NCBI GenBank assembly: GCA_030295235.1
Contig: AP026138.1
Coordinates: 248,001-312,000, forward strand
Reading direction: 5' to 3'
Length of the DNA stretch: 64,000 nt
Origin: Fistulifera solaris
Taxonomy: Eukaryota > Bacillariophyta > Bacillariophyceae > Naviculales > Stauroneidaceae
The notes under the pieces are model-generated. The model had not been told where the DNA came from, searched no databases, and saw only the letters and a program-made list of their open reading frames with translations. The position numbers were made by a program, and so were the translations under genes. Shown here in pieces: positions 48,775 through 59,419 of this stretch (its first letter is position 1; every line of letters begins with the position of its first letter).

Positions 48775-49589
48775 GTTTTTTGTTTGTTGTGATGTATGCG
48801 TGAGCTATGTCAAAGATTCGCTTTGAGGTCGCAAAAGTAAAGCAGTTGTTGGCGACCTTGGTTGGCGATGCTGATGCCGAAAAAGAAGACTTTTTTTCGC
48901 GAAGATGGATGAACGGTCGGTCGGCCATCGAGAAAGCAAAAAAAGACGCATGAGCCGAGATGACGTAAGCCTATGACGTACGTATGCGAATGAGAAGACG
49001 GACGATGTCGCAGGTCGCAGCACCAATGAAAGATGTACCGGTACGATAGGGAATTTTAAAATCGTCTAGCTCCTCTCTCTAGATCTCTAGATAGCCATTT
49101 CGTCATCCGGAGCGTAACCTCATTATTTCGATGTAAAAGATTCTCCATAACTTGGCGTGAAAAGCTACATGAGCAATTTGATTCAGATGAATTGCTTATC
49201 TTCTCTTTTTCCTCAGCAATGATACTTTGTACCTGGTAATATCCACGCTATCGTCGTTAACAGTACCAAATATATTATAAAAATCATAAAACCCGAGGCC
49301 ACGCGGATGCAGAAGCTAGGCATTTAGATACCTTTTAGCTTTATTAATTCGTGGACTTGGAACTACGCTCTCTGTGGCCGACAAACAGACGAAGATAGCG
49401 GCACGACTCTTTTCCACTCGTCGGAGTATCAGCGGGACATAGTTTGAGTGTCCATCAGTGTGTAGCATCGCACGTTTGACCAAAGATTTTTGGCACGCCT
49501 CTCCGCATCCCGGTTCACAAGTGCCTTTTGGCCCATCAAATCAAAACCATCATTACCTTTCATTCCAAAACAAAAGCCAACATCTCCTC
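48775..49589. other. Intergenic spacer
   Basis: About 815 bases between divergent genes. It contains TCTCTAGA TCTCTAGA at about 49074-49090 (8-bp period) and AT-rich sequence. No gene is supported. Confidence 0.4.
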
Positions 49590-49841
49590 ATGAAAACGTT
49601 CAACATTCTTTTGCTGTTTGCTGTCTTGGGAACATCCAGCGCGAGCGTGAAGAGCGATGAGTCGATACGAATGTTTCAAAAGAGCGGATACGTTGAAACA
49701 TCCACCCCAGGACGGATTGTCAGCTTGAGTCGTCGATCCATTGCCTTTTATTCGGAAGCTGCATTGCCAGAACGTTTAGAGAGGGGCGTTTTGGTAGGAT
49801 CTGCCTTTGTACAAAAGCCGAAAAAGTCAGCATCGCACTAG
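49590..49841 (+). CDS. Small secreted hypothetical protein, 83 codons
   Basis: The ATG at 49590 opens MKTFNILLLFAVLGTSSASV, a good signal peptide, followed by about 63 residues without a recognised motif, rich in Ser and Arg. The frame extends upstream to 49458 but loses the signal peptide there. Support is the signal peptide and isolation in an otherwise empty spacer. It could be a chance frame. Confidence 0.4.
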   Translation: MKTFNILLLFAVLGTSSASVKSDESIRMFQKSGYVETSTPGRIVSLSRRSIAFYSEAALPERLERGVLVGSAFVQKPKKSASH

Positions 49842-50184
49842 AAGCTGGAAAATCGGTATGCTATGCAGATAGAATAGATCACACATAGAGAGAAAAACAT
49901 AAATATAATTGTATGCACCGTTTTTGCGATAACGCCATGAGCAATGCGCGGCTATTATTGAGACTAATACAACTGTTCGTGCACTGGTAAAAGTTGTAGA
50001 AGGGCGCTAGTCGAGTATTCTGTGTTGAAAAAGCAAGAATTCTGTCTAGGTTGGCTGAACGAAAGGTAGATCGCATATCGCATGCGTTGCGGCAGAGTTC
50101 ATCATCAAACAATATAGCCTTAAAATTTTAATACGCCGGCAAATGATATGAATTATAGCTTTCTGATAGAAAATAATAGCAGCT
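49842..50184. other. Short intergenic spacer
   Basis: About 340 bases, AT-rich, between convergent genes. Nothing further is seen. Confidence 0.4.
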
Positions 50185-53098
50185 TCAACGGTTGCTTTTC
50201 TTCAATCCCCCCAAAACTATTTTCATCGAGCTGGATTTCTTTTTCACTAGCAGATTCAAGTCCCTGCATGCAAACTGCTTTCGTAGAACTCCGTTGAACC
50301 CTGTTGGTGGTTGCACGACGGATGATAGGTCAAGTGGGTCGGGAATCTCCCAGTCACACAAGAGAAACACATTCCTTTGTTCATTGACGCGATTCTTGCT
50401 TTCCCAGTCACGAAAGTCGGCGATACACTTCGATGCTGTGACACCCGATAGGTCTTCATCGATAAGAACAGCATCCCAGTTGCGCATCTTCAATAACCGA
50501 ATCGCATCTTGACCACTGTCTATGGAAACGACTTTCCAGCCTGTAGACTCTAACACCTTAACCGCGTCGGTCGTCATGGGCGATTCGCTGTCCACTGCAA
50601 TAAGACATACCGGCAACGATGGGCTGACTTTCTGTTCTCCGTCTGTTTTGGGCCTTTTATTTGTACTTGCGGTAGTTTTGCTCTTTTCAAAAGCGCGCTT
50701 AGCAGAATTTTTTACGTCGTTCGTCGGCGCGGGGCCATCTAGATGAGCTGACTGGCTACTTTCCTTCTTTGTTTCCTTTCGGCGTTGCGTCTCCGATTCC
50801 GTGGATAGCCCGTCCACGAGCCTGGTACTTGCTATAACTGCTTCACAATCTTGCAATTCAATCAATGTTTTGATGCTGATCGGCTTCGGCCGAAAATCGT
50901 CCATTCCGGCGTCGATTCCCTGATCGCTGTCTTTCACACTCACATGGGCACTTATACCAATTATTGGCTGTCGGTGAGTTGGGCGATTCTCCTTTTCCCA
51001 CTCTCGATATTGCTTGACACAATCCAACCCATCCATAACGGGCATCAGAAAGTCACAGAGAACCATATCAAACATCGTTTCTTTCATCGCTTCCAAACCC
51101 TCCAATCCGTTGACTGCCTGCTTCACTTCGTCGTATCCCAGCTTACTAAGAGCGCGCACCAGGCCTTTCCTAACCACAAGACTGTCTTCGATTACTAATG
51201 CTCGCTTTTGACGAGGGCCGGAATCGGTTTGTTCGGGAGCGGCGCAGGCTGGTGTTGGGATTGGATCAATCGCGGACTTCCTTGGAGGAACCATGTTCAC
51301 GTTCCGAACGAACAAAGAAGGCATTCCATCGCTATGCGGTTTTGCCTGTGCATACTCCATATCGAATACGGCATTAGCATAGCTTTCAGCCGGGCGATGG
51401 TATTGCATTTGAGTTCCAAAAGAATGCCACGATGCTGCTCTTGGTGCTGCCACACCGACTGCTGGTACCATTCCTCGTCGCGCGTAAAATGATGGTTCCG
51501 GATCTTGTGCTGAATACAAGCTGTTGTGTGATGAATATATGCTGCTATTGCTTCCACTCCGTAGCATTAATGGAACAAAAAGTTATGATTTGAAGAGGCA
51601 CGCTTGGTTCGCTTACGAGATGCAACGAAACTGCGACTGCTGTTGGAACCACTTTTTCGTAACCCACCGTTCTTGAGGCGTACACTATGCACGTCTTGTT
51701 CGAGATCAAGGTCTGAGAAATCTTCGTTGAGATGAAGAGAAAAGGAAAAAACGCTTCCGTTTTTCGGCTTGCCGTCATCGTCGGTTAGTGACATGCTTCG
51801 TGGTCTAAAATTGTATTCTCCGTCCATTGACTTAATTAAACTCGCCACACTACTCAGGGCTAAGAGCAAAGCGTGGTGCTCATCCTTGTCGGAGGGGCTG
51901 TTGGTGGCTTGAAAGAGATACGGGTAAAGTTCGACGGGTACATCGGGCGCAGTATCCTCGCACTCAAAAACAAGCAATGTCTTCTCGAAATCATCGGTGC
52001 ATTCTTTGAGGAAAATACGCAAATGAACGCTGCCCCGTTGTGTTCTTTCAGTGGCACTGGATAGCAAGTTCAGCGCAGCGCGGAATAACCTCAGATCATC
52101 GCAGCGGATCGTAGCTGGAACGGCAGGATCGAGTGATATAACCAAGGGAACTGACTTCGGGATGGGCTCCATGATAAGCTTGAGATTCTTCACTAAATCC
52201 ACTATGTTGGTGAGTGACGCAGCACCTTTCGTTTGTGAATCAGCGAGAGGACTGGCCAAGTCTATTTTATCATGTGAAAGTGTTTGTTGACGCAAACTGT
52301 CAATGGCCGTTTCACAAATACGTATTGTCAAGTCGGAACACGAAGTTGCTGTTGTCAATAGTTCCATTTGGTGATCATTCAGTAAAGAACACACTTGTTC
52401 GTCGTCGGCTAATAGAGATAGCGATAGCTGAACTCCCGACAAGGGAGTCATGAGATCATGAGCAGCATATGCAATTAGTTTTGCAGGGTCTTCTTTATGA
52501 ATGTGTTGCTGAAGTCGCCGTTGATCGACGACGGCTTGGATCGCAATAGCCGCTAGATCCGCCAGATGCTCGACTTGTGAATCCATTAGCAAATGTTCCC
52601 GAGGGTTTGGATCCATAAGACAAAAAGTGCCGAGCTGCATTGGTGAAGAAAAAGAACACGTGTCAGGAGAAGAACGGACGAAACGCGAGCGCTGTTTCAG
52701 ATACCTACTTTGTATCCTTCGGGTGATATCAGGGCCGCAGCTGCGTAGAAGCCTACATCCGTTCTCCCGGAATACTCAGGATGCTCGGCGACATTCTTTA
52801 ATTGTAGCGTGTTGAGAGTTGGGGACTGCACAAGATACGTGCAGATGGGAAGCGCTGTCATGGGTCTAGCCTTATCGTGCCGTGCTAAAAAATACTGCTT
52901 GCCGAGATCAACCAAAGATATCACAGCAGTAGACACGTCAAACATTCGAGTCGCAAGTTGCACCATTCTTTCTAAATGCGGATGATGATCGATATCCAGG
53001 TAGCTCTTCATCACTTTGAGGCGATGCAGCTCATCTTTCATCGACTGAACTCCTCCTTCCCCTTCCCCGTCAGCTTTTGAGATATTTGAGTTACTCAT
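50185..53098 (-). CDS. Hybrid histidine kinase: GAF, HisKA, degenerate ATPase, two receiver domains
   Basis: Exon 1 (53098-52709) and exon 2 (52634-50185) join in phase 0 inside a GAF domain (SYLDIDHHPHLERMVQLATRMF to GYKLGTFCLMDP). The dimerisation helix keeps the phosphorylatable His in AYAAHDLMTPLSG. The ATPase region is recognisable (RAALNLLSSAT), but the second N-box Asn is Ser. The D-x-G of the G1 box is missing (ECEDTAPD) and the G2 glycines are absent (ALLLALSSVASLI). The first receiver is complete: LVIEDS, Asp in MVLCDFLMPVMDG, ISAHV and RPKPI. A second receiver-like domain near the end is degenerate. The frame changes at the A run 51577-51581, where one base reads through to MLRSGSNSS. 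A phosphatase or scaffold role is possible. Confidence 0.82.
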
Positions 53099-53687
53099 CC
53101 TTTTTCTGTGTCGGTTTCATGTTTCCTTCCGTTTACAATTGGATTATAATGTCGACCTTTCACGTCATTTGAGTTTTGAGGTCGGCTCTATCGTCGCCTG
53201 AGCACCTTTTGTCTTTCGGAGAAGAATGAGCGGGTCGAAGAAAGGACCGCCGCCCTGTCTTTGAGGAAAGGGAGCTTGAAGCGGTATTGGTCGTATACGT
53301 CCGAAAAGTAAAGAGGGCATTTGGCCTAAACCAACTTACTGAGGAAATGACTGTGAACTAAAATTGGTCAATCTACTCTTCACGAAATAGTAAGGTATTA
53401 ACCCCCGGAGTCATAACTACTCTTCAGGCCAAAGCAAAAAATCCCAAATAATAAGAGTAACAAATAAAGAGTACAGAGTTACTCCGTACTCCGTACCTGG
53501 AACTCGTTTGAAGAAGCTAAAAACTAAAAACACTCTAATCTGTAATCTTCATCGTTTATCGTTTATCGCTTACCTTTATCGAACTTCAAGTTGAAGTTTT
53601 GGTTAAGCACTACAGTACGTAGTATACAGTACTGCGAGACAAGCGACAAGCGAATACAGTAAACCTTACAGTGCCAGGTACAGGTAC

Positions 53688-53708
53688 GTACTTTGTACTT
53701 TGTACTTA
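53688..53708. repeat. Heptamer tandem repeat GTACTTT x3
   Basis: Two perfect copies and one with a changed last base. Confidence 0.85.
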
Positions 53709-53747
53709 CGTAGTAAGTAAACGTAGTAGTAATGCAAAAAAATGGGG

Positions 53748-53775
53748 GAGTTTTGAGTTTTGAGTTCGGAGTTCG
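53748..53775. repeat. Heptamer tandem repeat GAGTTTT/GAGTTCG x4
   Basis: Two copies of GAGTTTT are followed by two of GAGTTCG, as if a doubled pair of variants. Confidence 0.88.
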
Positions 53776-53893
53776 GATTGTGACGTTGTGACTTATGACT
53801 GCTGACATCAGTCACGGATAATTGCCTTATATTTTATAATTTATTTGATGTTCGTACTCTTATTCTCTACAAACAAATACCATTTTTGTAATA

Positions 53894-53921
53894 ACGCGAA
53901 ACGCGAAACGCGAAACGCGAA
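53894..53921. repeat. Heptamer tandem repeat ACGCGAA x4
   Basis: Four perfect adjacent copies. Looser GCGAAA units continue near 53950-53970. Confidence 0.92.
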
Positions 53922-54303
53922 ATCGGGAAAACTTCAACATCGTAAAATCATGCGAAAACACGAAAAGCGAAACAAAAAAAATAAATTTGCCAACGTGCGT
54001 CATACTGTAGCTTCTAAAGGCTGGCGTGTCGTCCTATCGTGTCAATTTCATTATTACAAGTACTCCGTATTATGAATCAAATCATCAATCATCAAGAATC
54101 TAGAATCTAGACTGATGGTCTATAGAGTAGATTCTAGAGAGAGAGCCTATTGAGCAACACTCTTAGACTAGTCTACTAATCTTACTCTTAGAAACTTTTC
54201 CTAAGCACTCTTAATAGTCTAGTTTCGTTGTTTAAAGTCGTGGACATCGGGTTTGCTAACCCAAACACCGAGAACACAGCCGATGTCGAATGACTACAAC
54301 TTA

Positions 54304-55201
54304 CTAATTCTTTCGCAAAAGGGACAGCAGAAGATCCTGTGTCGAAAGCTGCTGCGAAATGGGGTCGATGGGCTGCTGGCCCTGTAAGCGATTAGCCAAC
54401 GCCTGCAACTGCAATTGATTTTGTTGATATCTTAGCTGTTGATCGAGTTGTAGTTGGTTGATGGCATTGTGCTGCTGACGTAGATTCATAACCATGATGC
54501 TATTTGACTGCTGCTCGTGCAATTGTCGTAGAAGCGCTTCGTTTTGCAGCTGCTGAAGGGTGACGTCGTTCGAAACCATGCCGATGTTAGCGAGCTGGAC
54601 CGGAGGAGGGTTAGGTAACCCGGGAAGTCCTACGGGTCGCACAAGGGATTGAAGATCCTGCGAGGCTTCGAAGACTTGCTGAGAAGACACTTGCGTGGTA
54701 TCGGGGCTTACCGTGTCTTCCAAACGATTCGGCAGTGCGCCGTCGAGCGCGGCGCGTCCGATTCTTGTAGAGCGGATAATGCTTTCATTATACTCTTCCA
54801 TAGCTTTACGATATCGTTTGTTATCCTCGCGAGCGATCTCTTCGTACTTGGACCTGTCTTTGAGCGCCTTCCATTTCGAGGCAATGGCGTCTGACATTTG
54901 CAGAAACTTTGACTTGCCACTGAAAATCGAAATAGATTTGAGAAATAGTGGGTGATAAGAATAGCGATTAATTCATGTTTGATCTTACCTTGCGTTTGCT
55001 TGATTATTTCCTTGACCTTTCTCTTCCTCATTCAGCCATCGCAAACGCTCTTCCTTAAAAAAACACGTTGTAAGCGCTCATCGGCCGCTTTGGTAAACCT
55101 TCCCTTTTGACCTTTTTGACTCGATTGGCTTTGGCCGGAGGTTTTTTCTCTGATTTCGATGCATCTAATTGGGGATGCATATCGTCGTTTGTGGCGTTCA
55201 T
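54304..55201 (-). CDS. HMG-box protein with Q/L-rich C-terminus
   Basis: Two exons, 55201-54989 and 54919-54304. The start MNATNDDMHPQL is followed by a basic stretch (KKPPAKANRVKKVKREG) and an HMG box: LPKRPMSAYNVFFKEERLRW, then across the intron KFLQMSDAIASKWKALKD and KYEEIAREDNKRYRKAMEEY. The C-terminal 130 residues are rich in Gln, Leu and Asn. HMG boxes bend DNA in the nucleus; a chromatin or transcription role follows from the family. The A run 55057-55063 has one base more than the frame needs (YNVFFKEERL), which ends the frame early as written. Confidence 0.83.
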
Positions 55202-55774
55202 TATTTCTTTTGTGAGAATTGAGGGCCGCTGACTTGGAAGTAGAAGCGCAGAAAACTTCCTGTTGTGTTGTGTGATTTCGGCCCTGGATAAATAATTGAG
55301 CAGATGTTTGGTTCTCTGAATGGATGGTGTCGTCGATTGTCTTGTTGCAAAAGAATACAGCTCTATGCTGTATGTGCCCGGAATGCTGTAGTCATCTCCT
55401 TTCGAACGATGACGAAGCCGCCGCAGACCTCGTACGTAGCGAGAAGCGTAACGAAAGCAATCAGGTGGCTGTGCGCCGCTCAACGATAGCCTATAATGTA
55501 GGCCCTTGAGATGAAGGCAGTAGGTACTCTGCAGCAGAGTGTAAATAATGACCACCTGTGGTCCGCTCAACACACTTACTTTCTTTAGCATTCTTCCGGA
55601 GTTTGTTATTTAAGGCTATTTTTTCGAACTGCAACAACGTATAATATCATTTCGGATGTCCGATCCTGCGTCAGAACGAAACAGAAATGTTGAAGTTAGC
55701 CGCGAATGCGGTAGAAATTAGGAATCCGGGACTGGTCATTCGTCGTTCCGATTGAAACAATGGTTAATGGTCGT

Positions 55775-55817
55775 GCTTTGAGCTTTGTGCTTGGAGCTTT
55801 GACGCTTTGACCTTTGA
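55775..55817. repeat. Degenerate GCTTTGA heptamer series, six units
   Basis: The units are GCTTTGA, GCTTTGT, GCTTGGA, GCTTTGA, one spare C, GCTTTGA, CCTTTGA. Period 7 is kept throughout except for one inserted base. Confidence 0.85.
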
Positions 55818-55853
55818 CTTTAGCATTTACAGTACCAGAATGAGCTGAGCAAA

Positions 55854-55934
55854 GGAAAGGACGTTAAAATTCTGCCTCTCAGTACAAGTTTCTACGTAGA
55901 GCCTACGGCGAGGCAGAATTTTAACGTCGTTTCC
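55854..55934. repeat. Inverted repeat, 25-bp arms with one mismatch
   Basis: The arms at 55854-55878 and 55910-55934 pair over 25 positions with a single G/G mismatch; the inner 19 are perfect. The core is ACGTTAAAATTCTGCC and its complement. The 31-base spacer holds the palindrome CTACGTAG. It could be a small foldback element or a transcribed hairpin. Confidence 0.88.
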
Positions 55935-56641
55935 AGGCTACAGTAAGAGCTACGCGCTACTTGTAAGCCCAATATTTTAAAACGCATCACCGCTACCGCA
56001 AATGCAATTTGCAATACGAACAATAGCAAAAAAATCTTTGTCTTGCTGTTTTCTACTCCGTGCCCCGTAAATCTTGAATTATGTATTCTCTAGATGATTC
56101 TAGATTCTAGCTAGGTGAAGCTATTTTAGAAAACAACATTCTACATCTATCATCTGTCATCTACTATGTTGTCGTAAAATAGTCAAAAATAATCGATCGT
56201 GCCTGGTTGCTGGTTGATCATCTCTACTAGGTAGTTAGATCGTACAATACATGGTAAATGGTTGCAGCGAGGAGAGCAGAGAGCAAAGTGCAGAGAAACT
56301 CGCTCTCTTTGCACGTGAAAGGGCGCGTTTTATTGTGTCAACCAGTCAACACATCAACACTCGTATCAAAGCACGTCTTATTCTATTTATCCCTTCGATG
56401 CTACCAGGTAAGCGTGCTGATCCTCTCTCTCCTTAGCAGAAGTGCAACTACGAACTATCGTGACGCGTCCTGAGTCACGAGACCTAACCTTATTGGGTTC
56501 TAGACAGGACGAGAGTGTGAACGCGTTTCATTTCGAGCGCGGAGACGAGGACGAGATAAAGCGGATAGCTAAGCAATACCCATCGTTCTTCTTGTATTCC
56601 TTCATTCATTGTTCTCTACGTCATATTTTTCCTCAGTTCAA

Positions 56642-57808
56642 ATGAAGGTTTCCTGGGCGAATCAGTTTGAAGCGAAACTAGCAACGTTGGGACCGTTGTC
56701 TTCGAAGGAAACGATTTTGACTGTCGCGCAATGGGTAGCGTTCAATCGCAAACGCATCAGCCATTTCGTTCCCGTCCTTGAAGACCAATTACGCAAACAA
56801 CCAGATCTTGCACTCAACTTGATGCACGAGATTTTGCTAATGTATCAGAATACGGGTCGATGGGAAAGTATGGAGGAAGTTCGAGTGGCGTTGGGGGATC
56901 AAGTTCTCTTGAAGAATGTACCGTCGCATATTCCCGCCGAAAAATTAGCCGCGTGGGACGATTTGAATGTGTTCGGTAATCCCATGATAGTCAATCAATT
57001 GCGAAAGAAAATGAAAGAAAAAGAAGCGAGTCTTTCCGCCGCTGACTCTTCCCAGGAAGTGAATTTAGGGGACACGGCGACGCCCGCATCTCCTCAAGTA
57101 GTCAAAGCTGCTGCGCCGATTGTTGCAAAAGAAAGTCCATTACCAGAAACAGCATCTGCTTTAGCATCGACTGCAGATCACGTTGCAAAGGAGAGTAAGC
57201 GCGAAGAAGTAGTCTATGATTTCGAAAGTTCCGGTATCCCCGCGTCCGCGGTCGATGCTACGCAATTCCAAGAACCTTGTCGAAAGATTGTGACTCTCCA
57301 GATTGCTCGAGATCTCCGCAATGACAGTGCGGTGCAATTGTCATCCGCATTGTCGGGTATGCCGGAAGATATCCGCTCGGCATGTGCAAAAGCTGCGGAA
57401 GACCCTGAGTATACTATCGATGCGGCTACCGCCAAACACTTTTCGATGCGCATCAGCAACACGTTGCTCGACACAAATCTCGAAGAACAACTTGAGAACA
57501 TCAAAGTATTCCGCGGTGTCGTTGATTCCCAGCGACAAGCCCGCAGTGAACTCATCCGACTACTCGTTCAGTCTCGCTGCAATTTCGGGGCAGATGATGC
57601 GGCAAAGGCCTTTTATCAAGCGGATCGCGCCAAAGCGGACTTGCAGCATCGAAAAATAATATTACTGGATGCCATGGAACTCGAAGGTTTGGATGTGGGT
57701 GTGGACGAGCAGGGCGATCAAGCCCCGACGAGTGATCTAGCTCCGTTGGATTGGTACAAGGCTTCCGACGATGAACCGCCTGTCAAGAGAGTAAAAGTGG
57801 ATTTTTAA
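56642..57808 (+). CDS. CID (RNA polymerase II CTD-interacting) domain protein, RPRD-like
   Basis: An unbroken frame of 388 codons from the ATG at 56642; upstream Met codons at 56609 belong to the leader. The N-terminal helical domain reads ILTVAQWVAFNRKRISHFVPVLEDQL and LALNLMHEILLMYQNTGR, as in CID proteins that bind the phosphorylated Pol II tail (RPRD1/Rtt103/Pcf11 type). An Ala/Pro/Ser-rich linker (residues about 130-200) leads to a helical region with LENIKVFRGVVDSQRQARSEL and FYQADRAKADLQHRKI, which may form a coiled coil. The tail PVKRVKVDF looks like a nuclear signal. A role in 3'-end formation or termination is inferred. Confidence 0.75.
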   Translation: MKVSWANQFEAKLATLGPLSSKETILTVAQWVAFNRKRISHFVPVLEDQLRKQPDLALNLMHEILLMYQNTGRWESMEEVRVALGDQVLLKNVPSHIPAEKLAAWDDLNVFGNPMIVNQLRKKMKEKEASLSAADSSQEVNLGDTATPASPQVVKAAAPIVAKESPLPETASALASTADHVAKESKREEVVYDFESSGIPASAVDATQFQEPCRKIVTLQIARDLRNDSAVQLSSALSGMPEDIRSACAKAAEDPEYTIDAATAKHFSMRISNTLLDTNLEEQLENIKVFRGVVDSQRQARSELIRLLVQSRCNFGADDAAKAFYQADRAKADLQHRKIILLDAMELEGLDVGVDEQGDQAPTSDLAPLDWYKASDDEPPVKRVKVDF

Positions 57809-58094
57809 ATCGCTGTAGTCTGTTCTTTAATTTTTCGCGTTGTTGACTGGTTTTTAGTTGTTGCCTATGACGTTGCTAGATTAATTAATTCTGAGGGCCG
57901 TCGCGCTAGTGCTAAACATAGCTATGTCTGTCCGTAGTACGTCGTGACGCCGAGCCGCATAATAACTCGCAGAGACAAGTTTCTCGGCCATTTTGTTTGT
58001 TGCTATAGTATATATTCAACAAACCCAATCCATTAACTATCTTCTTCTGTTCATTAGACATTTTGTTCTTGTATCGACTGCTTAAAGTGCCCGG

Positions 58095-58905
58095 ATGAGG
58101 ATAACGGCGGAGTTACTGGCTCAAGCCGAACAGAGAACGAATCCTCTGGGAGAACGTGAACTCGTGCTGCAGGGGCTGGGTATCCCTGCAATAGAAAATG
58201 CAGCGGCCACCAGAGATGCTTTTGATTGCTGGGACATTTCGAACAATAGAATAGCAAGGCTTGACAACTTTCCGAAACTAACAAGGCTGAGTAATCTCCT
58301 CTGTTCCGGTAACCTTATCGAATCAATCGACGCAAAAAACCTGGCTTCCAATCTGCCAAATATCAAATACTTGACTCTCTCTTTCAACAACATCTCTTCG
58401 CTAGCAGAAATAGCTAATCTTGGGAAAGCGTTGCCGAAACTTGAATACCTTGATTTGGGGGGAAATCCTGTTACACGTAAGTCATTGTTGCGAGTGATTT
58501 ACCTATTTGCATTTTGCTCGATGCTTTACTTACCCGTTCGTATCTTTTTCTCTGAAAAGGGCGTCAATATTATCGGTTATACGCAATCAACAATCTGCCA
58601 TCACTGAGAGTCCTTGATTTTGTTAAAATTAAGCCGCCGGAGCGAGATCGAGCACGGCGACTTGCGAGCAGTGCCGCGGGGGCCGCACTCGAGAGTGATG
58701 TACAATCGGATCGAGCCAAAACGTTTGAACCTGGGGAAGGAATGGGCGGTAAATCCTTTGTAGCCGCCAATTTTACAGCCGAGCAAAAGATAAAATTCGC
58801 GACTTACTTGCCAAGGCGTCGTCGGTACAAGAAGTGGAAGAGATTGAAAGCGCTGTTCGACGGGGAGTTTTGCCTGCAGCATTACAACATCTTGCGAGTA
58901 GATAA
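58095..58905 (+). CDS. SNRPA1: U2 snRNP A' (leucine-rich repeat spliceosome protein)
   Basis: Exons 58095-58476 and 58560-58905, phase 1. The N-terminus MRITAELLAQAEQRTNPLGERELVLQG matches U2A' closely, as do the leucine-rich repeats FDCWDISNNRIARLDNFPKL, LSNLLCSGNLIESID and YLTLSFNNISSL, LEYLDLGGNPVTR, and the cap YRLYAINNLPSLRVLDFVKIK. The protein holds U2B'' on U2 snRNA stem-loop IV. The frame changes at the A run 58792-58795; one base restores KIKIRDLLAKASSVQEVEEI, typical of the family, and moves the stop to 58903-58905. Confidence 0.93.
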
Positions 58906-59174
58906 TAGCATCATGATTTACGAGAAGTTTGCCCTTATAAATATTTGGAGATACACTTGTGTCAGATTGATAAGGCAACATCTATCTATATTAACTGAAA
59001 GAAGATCGTCTCGGCCTTTGACTACAAAAGGCAGCCACAAACTTATTTCTGATAATAATCACTCGTTTTAGAACCTTAACAAACTGGGAAGGTCTATAGT
59101 TGCGATGCAAAAAAATATACGGAGTATATCATAAAAAAAAAGGTAGAGGTCTAAATATTGCTGTTAGCTTTTGC

Positions 59175-59179
59175 AAAAA
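59175..59179 (-). terminator. Pol III T-run terminator after tRNA-Ser
   Basis: Five T residues on the minus strand follow the discriminator base directly. Confidence 0.65.
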
Positions 59180-59261
59180 CGACATCGACAGGACTCGAAC
59201 CTGCGCGGGTGAAACCCAAATGATTTCGAATCATTCTCCTTAACCACTCGGACACGATGTC
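59180..59261 (-). tRNA. tRNA-Ser (anticodon CGA)
   Basis: On the minus strand GACATCG pairs with CGATGTC, followed by discriminator G. The anticodon loop TTCGAAA has anticodon CGA (59228-59226), reading UCG. The long variable arm (about 14 bases) and T loop GTTCGAGTC are typical of serine tRNA. No intron is present. Confidence 0.95.
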
Positions 59262-59419
59262 TCATCCCTATGTGGTAGTTGCATCATACACAACCCGTAC
59301 GTTGGAATACTACTTAACCGATGAAAAAACATGTCTTGAATCTAGTCTAGGATCAATGCATTGATTGATAAAAGGTAATTGACTACTTTGTAGATGGTGA
59401 TTATAGTCATTGGTATGAT

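Larger units (their letters stand above)
53099..54303. other. Long intergenic spacer dense in heptamer repeats
   Basis: About 1.2 kb without a supported gene. It holds CTAAAAA x2 (53517-53530), CGTTTAT x3 (53553-53573), GACAAGC x2 (53638-53651), AATCATC x2 (54080-54093) and GAATCTA x2 (54096-54109), besides the three listed separately. TACTCCGTA occurs at 53480 and 53487 (overlapping) and at 54061. Frames at 53563-53808 and 53845-54075 are repeat-derived and rejected. Confidence 0.55.
55202..56641. other. Long intergenic spacer
   Basis: About 1.4 kb. The minus frame above 55201 is probably leader of the HMG-box gene. The spacer holds the large inverted repeat and the heptamer series listed next, plus GATTCTA x2 (56096-56109), CATCTAT/CATCTGT/CATCTAC (56144-56164) and GAGAGCA x3, third copy degenerate (56272-56292). 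Confidence 0.5.

Noticed and set aside
53894-53921. CRISPR-like array from the regular ACGCGAA repeats
   Set aside because: The units are 7 bp, adjacent and without spacers.
53845-54075. 76-codon plus-strand frame
   Set aside because: Its Arg/Lys/Asn-rich product comes from the ACGCGAA repeat.
55202-55591. N-terminal extension of the HMG-box protein
   Set aside because: There is no conserved sequence above the ATG at 55201, and the stretch reads like a leader.
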